The notes under the pieces: generated by a model
What the model saw: the letters and a program-made list of their open reading frames with translations, nothing else
Told to the model about the DNA's origin: nothing
Database searches by the model: none
Assembly: GCA_030539655.1 (NCBI GenBank)
Contig: JAUNXT010000008.1
Coordinates: forward strand, 1 to 34,057
Origin: Methanocorpusculum sp.
Lineage (GTDB): Archaea; Halobacteriota; Methanomicrobia; Methanomicrobiales; Methanocorpusculaceae
Direction: 5' to 3'
Length of the DNA: 34,057 bases
Program-made: the position numbers and the translations under genes
Part shown: in pieces, positions 29,696 to 34,057 of the stretch
Layout of the letters: each line of letters starts with the position of its first letter
Position numbering within the stretch: position 1 is the first letter of the stretch

Positions 29696-30907
29696 ATGCA
29701 GTACAGAACAAACCCGAAAAACAACACACAAATATCCGTCCTCGGTTTCGGCTGTATGCGGTTTCCGAGAACCGCCTTTACGATAAACCAGAAAAAGACC
29801 GAAGAATTGCTCTCACGTGCAGTTGAGGCAGGCATCAACTACTTCGATACCGCATACGTATATCCGGGAAGCGAAGCAGCTCTCGGAAAGTTTATCGCAA
29901 AAATCAACGCCGAGGGACACCGCGACAAAATCCATATTGCAACAAAGCTTCCCTACCGGCAGTGCAAATCGGCGGAAGACGCGGAAAAAATCTTTGCCGA
30001 ACAGAAAAAACTGCTCTGCACCGAATACATCGACTACTACCTGCTGCACATGCTGGCAGATACTGCCGCATGGGAAAAATGCAGAGATACAGGAATCATC
30101 CGCTGGCTTGAGGAGAAAAAGAAAACCGGCGAGATTCGAAACATCGGGTTCTCCTATCACGGAGACACCTCCGGGTTTAAAGCGCTCGTTGACATCTACC
30201 CCTGGGACTTCTGCCAGATACAACTGAACTACTTAGATGACGTCTCGCAGGCAGGTGTTGCGGGACTGAAGTATGCAGGTGACGCGGGGCTTCCGGTCAT
30301 TATTATGGAGCCCCTGCGCGGGGGAAAACTCGTAAACCTCCCGCCCGATGCAAAAGACCTCCTTGAAAAGGAACTTCCCGGCTGCTCACCTGCGGAGTTT
30401 TCCTTCCGCTGGCTCTGGAACTTCCCGGAGGTCACCTGCATCTTATCCGGCATGAATGAGGCAGAGCAGCTCGAGGAAAACCTGTCCTCGGCAGAGCATG
30501 CTAATCCCGGGTGTCTTTCGGATGAATCGCTTTCCCTCTACAGCTCCGTAAAAGAGATTCTGAATGCAAAAACCGCAGTTCCCTGTACCGGATGCGGCTA
30601 CTGCATGCCCTGCCCGCACGGCGTTGATATTCCTTCGGTTTTTGCCGCATACAACAAACGGTGTGCGGAAGGATTCATCTCCGGAATGACCGCGTATGTT
30701 ACCTGCACCTCGATGAAGGAAAAATCAGCAGCTGCTTCTGCATGCATAAAGTGCGGTCTTTGTGAGAAGAGATGTCCGCAGGGTCTGTTAATCAGAGACT
30801 TGCTCGATGAAACAAAAGCGGTGATGGAGGGTCTTCCCTACCGTACCCTCCTCCCGATTATCAAAAAAATCCCGGGGGTTATACGATGGATGAGCCTGAT
30901 GATGTAA
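29696..30907 (+). CDS. Aldo/keto reductase with C-terminal 4Fe-4S ferredoxin domain
   Basis: A 403-residue fusion enzyme. The aldo/keto reductase barrel has the full catalytic tetrad Asp51, Tyr56, Lys84 and His118 (FDTAYVYPGSE, IATKLP, YYLLHML). The C-terminal domain holds CTGCGYCMPCPHGVD (Cys297, 300, 303, 306) and CIKCGLCEKRCPQ (Cys350, 353, 356, 360), which should bind iron-sulfur clusters. Such fusions are common in anaerobes and may connect ferredoxin to NAD(P)H-dependent carbonyl reduction. GGAG precedes the ATG by about seven bases. Following an acetolactate decarboxylase, acetoin or diacetyl is an attractive but unproven substrate. Confidence 0.92.
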   Translation: MQYRTNPKNNTQISVLGFGCMRFPRTAFTINQKKTEELLSRAVEAGINYFDTAYVYPGSEAALGKFIAKINAEGHRDKIHIATKLPYRQCKSAEDAEKIFAEQKKLLCTEYIDYYLLHMLADTAAWEKCRDTGIIRWLEEKKKTGEIRNIGFSYHGDTSGFKALVDIYPWDFCQIQLNYLDDVSQAGVAGLKYAGDAGLPVIIMEPLRGGKLVNLPPDAKDLLEKELPGCSPAEFSFRWLWNFPEVTCILSGMNEAEQLEENLSSAEHANPGCLSDESLSLYSSVKEILNAKTAVPCTGCGYCMPCPHGVDIPSVFAAYNKRCAEGFISGMTAYVTCTSMKEKSAAASACIKCGLCEKRCPQGLLIRDLLDETKAVMEGLPYRTLLPIIKKIPGVIRWMSLMM

Positions 30908-32190
30908 AGCCCGATTATGTAATATCCGCTGCGGAAAACCGCAGCACAGCAGAATATGATGCGGTTGTAATCGGCGGAGGACCTGCCGGGCTTTTTGCCG
31001 CGGCGAATCTGAAAGGGATGCGCACCGTCCTCCTCGAAAAAACGGATGCCCCGGGGAAAAAACTGCTGCTTTCAGGACTCGGACAGTGCAACATCACCCA
31101 TGCGGGAACACCTGCGGAGTTGTTAAAACACTACGGGGGAGGAGAACACGCGGCGTTTCTGAAGCCCGCGCTTCAGGCGTTTAAAAACAGCGATACAACA
31201 GCGTTTTTCGGGCAGTACGGCATCTCTTTTGAAACGATGGAAAACGGGAAGGTGTTCCCGGAATCCCGCAGCGCAAAAGACATTCTGCAGGCGCTTCTTG
31301 CGGCGTGCAAAACAGCAGGTGCGGAAGTCAGGACAGGCTGCCGGGTAAAAAGCATCGCACAAAGCAGTGCGGGATTTCTCATCGATACCGGGGCCGAAAC
31401 GTTTTCCGCAAAATATCTTATCATCGCCTGCGGAGGAAAGTCATATCCTCATACCGGCTCGTCAGGTGACGGGTACCTCCTCGCAAAGTCACTCGGACAT
31501 ACAATCGTTCCCCCGAAGGAGGCGCTGACTCCTGTCTATGTGAAGCAGTTTCCCTTAAAGGAGCTTTCAGGGATTTCAGTCACGGATGCGACCGTCAGGA
31601 TTTTCAGAAACGGCACCCTTGCGGCGAAGAATGCGGGCGACCTTCTGATTACGGCATTCGGGTTTTCAGGACCTGCAGTCCTTGATGCAGGGAGGTGGAT
31701 TTATGCAGGCGACATCCTGGAGATTTCCTTTGTTCACCTGACACCCGGGGCATTTGATACCCTCATCATTGAGCGGTGCCAAAACGACGGGGCAAAGGCG
31801 GTCCCGAATCTCTTCTATGACCTCGGAGTTCCGGAGCGGCTGATTCATGCCCTTTTGTCCGCGGCAGGGGTTTCAGAGTCCCTGAAGGGTGCGCAGCTAT
31901 CAGCTGCCGCCCGAAAAAGTCTGGTGCGGGCATTTACCGCGTACCGTGCCGCAGTCGACCGGACCGGGGATTTTTCTGCCGCAATGGCTACTGCAGGGGG
32001 TGTGTCTCTTTCAGAGGTGAACAAAAAGACCTGCGGGTCGAAGATCTGCCCGAATCTGTTCTTTGCAGGCGAGGTTCTTGATATCGACGGGGATACCGGG
32101 GGATATAATATTCAGGCGGCGTTTTCGACGGCGTTTCTCGCTGCCTCGGCTATTCGGGCAGGGAATCAGGCAGATAGCAGCAGGGAGTAA
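30886..32190 (+). CDS. HI0933/YhiN-family FAD-dependent oxidoreductase
   Basis: A 434-residue flavoprotein. The FAD dinucleotide-binding motif is AVVIGGGPAGLFAA (26-39), and the family marker LLSGLGQCNITH follows at 61-72. Also present are ACGGKSYPHTGSSGDGYLLA and, near the end, NLFFAGEVLDIDGDTGGYNI. The family's reactions remain mostly undefined, with BaiN-like bile acid reduction and tRNA-related roles proposed for some members. The ATG lies 22 bases inside the aldo/keto reductase gene. GGGGG about seven bases before the ATG may serve for ribosome binding. This is the last gene of the operon. Confidence 0.9.
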   Translation: MDEPDDVKPDYVISAAENRSTAEYDAVVIGGGPAGLFAAANLKGMRTVLLEKTDAPGKKLLLSGLGQCNITHAGTPAELLKHYGGGEHAAFLKPALQAFKNSDTTAFFGQYGISFETMENGKVFPESRSAKDILQALLAACKTAGAEVRTGCRVKSIAQSSAGFLIDTGAETFSAKYLIIACGGKSYPHTGSSGDGYLLAKSLGHTIVPPKEALTPVYVKQFPLKELSGISVTDATVRIFRNGTLAAKNAGDLLITAFGFSGPAVLDAGRWIYAGDILEISFVHLTPGAFDTLIIERCQNDGAKAVPNLFYDLGVPERLIHALLSAAGVSESLKGAQLSAAARKSLVRAFTAYRAAVDRTGDFSAAMATAGGVSLSEVNKKTCGSKICPNLFFAGEVLDIDGDTGGYNIQAAFSTAFLAASAIRAGNQADSSRE

Positions 32191-32311
32191 ACGCGGGTTA
32201 TTTCGCGCGCAGGGGTGTTTTGCCCTGCCGGCCATTCTGTTTGCCCGTGATTCAGGGATTTATTCCACAACGTTTAAATTAAATCCCTGCTTATATTAAT
32301 AACGCATACTT
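32191..32311 (+). promoter_or_regulatory. Promoter region of tRNA-Thr with inverted repeat
   Basis: CTTATATTA (32290-32298) is the TATA box for tRNA-Thr. Immediately upstream, CAGGGATTTA (32253-32262) and TAAATCCCTG (32280-32289) form a perfect 10-bp inverted repeat around 17 AT-rich bases. A CAGGG/CCCTG hairpin near 32210-32227 may terminate the flavoprotein transcript. Confidence 0.6.
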
Positions 32312-32383
32312 GCCTCAGTGGCCTAGGGGTATAGCGCGTCCTTGGTAAGGACGAGGTCGCGAGTTCAAATCTCGCCTGAGGCT
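32312..32383 (+). tRNA. tRNA-Thr (GGU)
   Basis: The acceptor GCCTCAG pairs with CTGAGGC, with discriminator T. The anticodon stem CGTCC/GGACG holds TTGGTAA with anticodon GGU. The T arm GCGAGTTCAAATCTCGC is intact. No intron and no encoded CCA. It marks the boundary between the conserved gene block and the accessory right end. Confidence 0.95.
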
Positions 32384-32626
32384 TATTTACCTATTTTCTA
32401 AAGCTCTATTTGCATCTGGTGTTTTTCGGTCTCCCCTCTATTTTTTCTGCGCAGGGGGTGGGGCTCGTGCGGATGCTCTGCGTCGGACTGTAACTGACGG
32501 TGTGGATTTTCCAACGCGCATTCGCGCGTCAGACACAGATTACGCACAGATCGCATGCCTTCGGCCTGCTTTAGCTTCGAGCCTTCGGCTCTCGCAGATT
32601 TCCCGCAGATATTACGCAGATTGCCA
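32384..32626. other. Intergenic stretch with repeat copy B and short hairpins
   Basis: About 240 bases with no credible gene. It contains copy B of the dispersed repeat (32479-32570). It also has short palindromes such as GAGCC-TTC-GGCTC (near 32579-32591) and CGCATGCC/GGCCTGC, and tandem CGCAGAT/CACAGAT words (32531-32623) up to the rhuM stop. U-rich TATTTACCTATTTT directly after tRNA-Thr is its likely terminator. Confidence 0.6.
32479..32570 (-). repeat. Dispersed degenerate repeat, copy B
   Basis: Inverted relative to copy A at 19646-19736. Block 1 (32547-32570) is 22/24 identical and block 2 (32479-32504) is 22/26 identical, with nearly the same spacing. Block 2 continues into the 19-base word shared with the left arm of the hairpin at 20929-20999. 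Confidence 0.7.
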
Positions 32627-33694
32627 TTAGTTTTCTTTTCCTTTGTAGTATTTTTCCATTTCCCGGTCGAAGTCTGAGATGTATTTTTTGTCCTGTTTTT
32701 TCCGGAACGCTTTGTACTCTTCCCGGGCGTGCTGTTCTGCTTCAGCGCGGGTTATGTGACCTGCACCTGTTAAGATGTTTCTCCGGTTGTTTTTGAGGAA
32801 TCTGTCTGTCTGGTGTGCCCAGTCCTGCATGGTCATTACGATGTTATCCTCTGCCATGAGTTCTGCGTAGTCGATGAACATGGTAACAAGTCTGTTCAGG
32901 CGTTTGAGTTCTGCTTCGTTGAGGTAGTTTTTGGCGGTTGTGATGTCACTTTGATAGATTTTGCCGCCTGGTGCGTCTTTCCATGTGGTTAAGCCCATGG
33001 TCGGGTGGTTTGCGTCTGCCCGTTCGCTGATGAGTTCTGCGGCTGTTTTTCCGGTTGCTGCGAAGTGGAGTTTGTTTTGTATTGTGGCGTAGAATTCTTT
33101 GGTGATATCGCTTTCTTTGTCGTAGTCGCTGCTGCACTGCTGGAAGAGGTCGGTTATTTTCTGGTATGCTCTTCGTTCGCTTGCCCTGATTTCGCGGATG
33201 CGTTCTAAGAGTTCGTCGAAGTAGTCTTTGCCGAATGGTTTTCCGTTTTTGAGCATGTCGTCATTTAAGACGAAGCCTTTTGTGATGTATTCTTTGAGGG
33301 TTTTTGTTGCCCATTGTCTGAATCTGGTTGCTTTTTTGCTGTTGATGCGGTATCCGGCGGCTATTACGGCGTCGAGGCTGTAGAATTTTGTTTTGTATGT
33401 TTTTCCGTCACTGGCAGTTACCGAGGATTCCTCGGTAACTGAATTTTTGTCGAGTTCTTCTTCTTCGAAGATGTGTTTCAGGTGCAGTGAGATGTTGTCT
33501 GTTGTGCAGTCGAAGAGTTCTGCCATGGCTTTCTGGGTGAGCCAGAAGGTTTCTCCGCTGTAGCGTACGTTTACGCTGATGTTTGCGTCTTCGATTTGGT
33601 AGAGTATGATGGGGTGTTCCTGTTGCACAACGGCGGTCGTTTCTTTTGGGGTTTCTTTTCCGGTTTTGTCCGGGTTGTTTTGTTGTGGTGTCAT
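32627..33694 (-). CDS. rhuM: RhuM-family protein (virulence RhuM/DNA-binding domain protein)
   Basis: A 355-residue RhuM-family protein. The conserved N-terminal domain has SGETFWLTQKAMAELFDCTT (46-65, helix-turn-helix-like). It is followed by FYSLDAVIAAGYRINSKKAT (104-123) and RFRQWATKTLKEYI. The helical C-terminal part has ADANHPTMGLTTW, MFIDYAELMAE and QDWAHQTDRFL. RhuM was named in a Salmonella pathogenicity island, and its biochemical role is not established. In many prokaryotes it sits among type I restriction-modification or toxin genes. The start at 33694 has GCAGGAG eight bases before it, and its ATGA overlaps the end of an HsdS-like fragment. Longer upstream starts are open but atypical. 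Confidence 0.85.
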   Translation of the reverse strand: MTPQQNNPDKTGKETPKETTAVVQQEHPIILYQIEDANISVNVRYSGETFWLTQKAMAELFDCTTDNISLHLKHIFEEEELDKNSVTEESSVTASDGKTYKTKFYSLDAVIAAGYRINSKKATRFRQWATKTLKEYITKGFVLNDDMLKNGKPFGKDYFDELLERIREIRASERRAYQKITDLFQQCSSDYDKESDITKEFYATIQNKLHFAATGKTAAELISERADANHPTMGLTTWKDAPGGKIYQSDITTAKNYLNEAELKRLNRLVTMFIDYAELMAEDNIVMTMQDWAHQTDRFLKNNRRNILTGAGHITRAEAEQHAREEYKAFRKKQDKKYISDFDREMEKYYKGKEN

Positions 33695-33771
33695 GTTTTG
33701 GCTCCTGCGATGCGTTTTTTCCCGGTGACGTACTCGTAGATGAGGGATTGTTTGTGTTTTTTGAGGTTTAT
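33691..33771 (-). pseudogene. hsdS: 3' remnant of a type I restriction specificity subunit (hsdS)
   Basis: In the frame ending TGA at 33691, the last 26 codons read INLKKHKQSLIYEYVTGKKR followed by IAGAKT. The SLIYEYVTGKK block is the typical C-terminal end of HsdS proteins. Upstream the frame becomes low-complexity (YNTYNI) and meets a stop about 16 codons earlier, so the rest of the gene is absent. The stop overlaps the rhuM ATG as ATGA, which is what an hsdS-rhuM operon would leave. Short length limits certainty. Confidence 0.6.
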
Positions 33772-34057
33772 ATTGTATGTATTGTATATTATATTTTTGT
33801 TGCCATAGGCGTTGTTCGTTTATCCCCCTCTGTTCGGCTTTAATCATTCGTTTTGCAAATAACGAGCAGCACTGTTGTTATAATTCATACATTTCCCATG
33901 TCATTCGCTTCAGTCGGTCTCGCTTACGCGGAACCTCCCGTCGCTCATTTACGGCCGTTAATCCGGGTCCTCGCACCCATGCTACGCTCTCGCTCCGCAT
34001 CGGCTATTCTCCTCCGCTCGTTCGGTACTGCTCACTATCGTTCGCAGAAGCCCGCAT
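33772..34057. other. Non-coding GAGCGA-rich tract at right edge
   Basis: About 290 bases with no credible gene. On the minus strand it is built of recurring GAGCGA, GCGAG and CGAACGA words, with a near-palindrome ATTTACGGCCGTTAAT (33948-33963). All frames are interrupted. An AT-rich ATAATATACAATACATACAATATAAA segment (near 33770-33797) could contain a promoter for rhuM. Confidence 0.5.

Noticed and set aside
1-34057. CRISPR arrays, insertion sequences, rRNA genes
   Set aside because: No regularly spaced direct repeats, no transposase or integrase frame, and no rRNA sequence could be found by reading both strands.

Overview
The window is a stretch of archaeal chromosome from a methanogenic euryarchaeon. 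The evidence is an archaeal-type S13-S4-S11-RpoD-L18e-L13-S9-RpoN-RpoK-enolase-S2 operon, Hel308, KEOPS Cgi121, Rio1, RPA with a zinc finger, archaeal AspRS, RpoL, Dph2 and an archaeal mevalonate-pathway cluster. Roughly 50% G+C, TATA promoters with very short leaders, and an RpoD carrying two 4Fe-4S motifs fit the Methanomicrobiales. A Methanocorpusculum-like organism is my best guess, but this is inference and not shown by the sequence alone.

Layout. 1-1147 (minus): 3' part of dph2 coupled to a Nudix hydrolase. 1299-5734 (plus): information-processing genes rio1, a Dim2/Krr1-like KH protein, hel308 with a PCNA-binding tail, and cgi121. 5768-5935 (minus): a small ribbon-helix-helix protein. 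6192-8377 (plus): RPA and its associated protein, behind a palindrome-containing promoter. 8459-14503 (minus): the ribosomal protein/RNA polymerase/enolase operon, with tRNA-Pro inside it and tRNA-Ser in front of it. 14766-20864 (plus): rpoL, a fold-type I basic amino acid decarboxylase, an EctB-like diaminobutyrate aminotransferase, a BspA-type leucine-rich-repeat surface protein and birA. 21066-23513 (minus): non-discriminating-type AspRS and an exported Ntn (choloylglycine hydrolase-like) amidase. 23638-27413 (plus): ubiX, ubiD, aconitase X large subunit and a site-2 protease. UbiX, UbiD and AcnX match the phosphomevalonate dehydratase/anhydromevalonate phosphate decarboxylase steps of the archaeal mevalonate pathway. 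27712-28698 (minus): a lysine-rich-tailed protein of unknown function. 28852-32190 (plus): acetolactate decarboxylase, an Fe-S aldo/keto reductase and an HI0933-type flavoprotein.

The right end, after tRNA-Thr (32312-32383), changes character. It holds a dispersed non-coding repeat, a RhuM-family gene, the last 26 codons of what looks like a type I restriction specificity subunit (HsdS) overlapping the rhuM start, and a non-coding GAGCGA-rich tract. I read this as the edge of an accessory or decayed restriction-modification island.

No CRISPR array, no insertion sequence and no complete novel defence system is visible. The observations most worth following are the Hel308 PIP-box tail, the hsdS remnant with rhuM, the dispersed repeat family, the structured leader before tRNA-Ser, the decarboxylase/diaminobutyrate aminotransferase pair without ectA or ectC, the AcnX large subunit without its small subunit, and the lysine-rich protein of unknown function.
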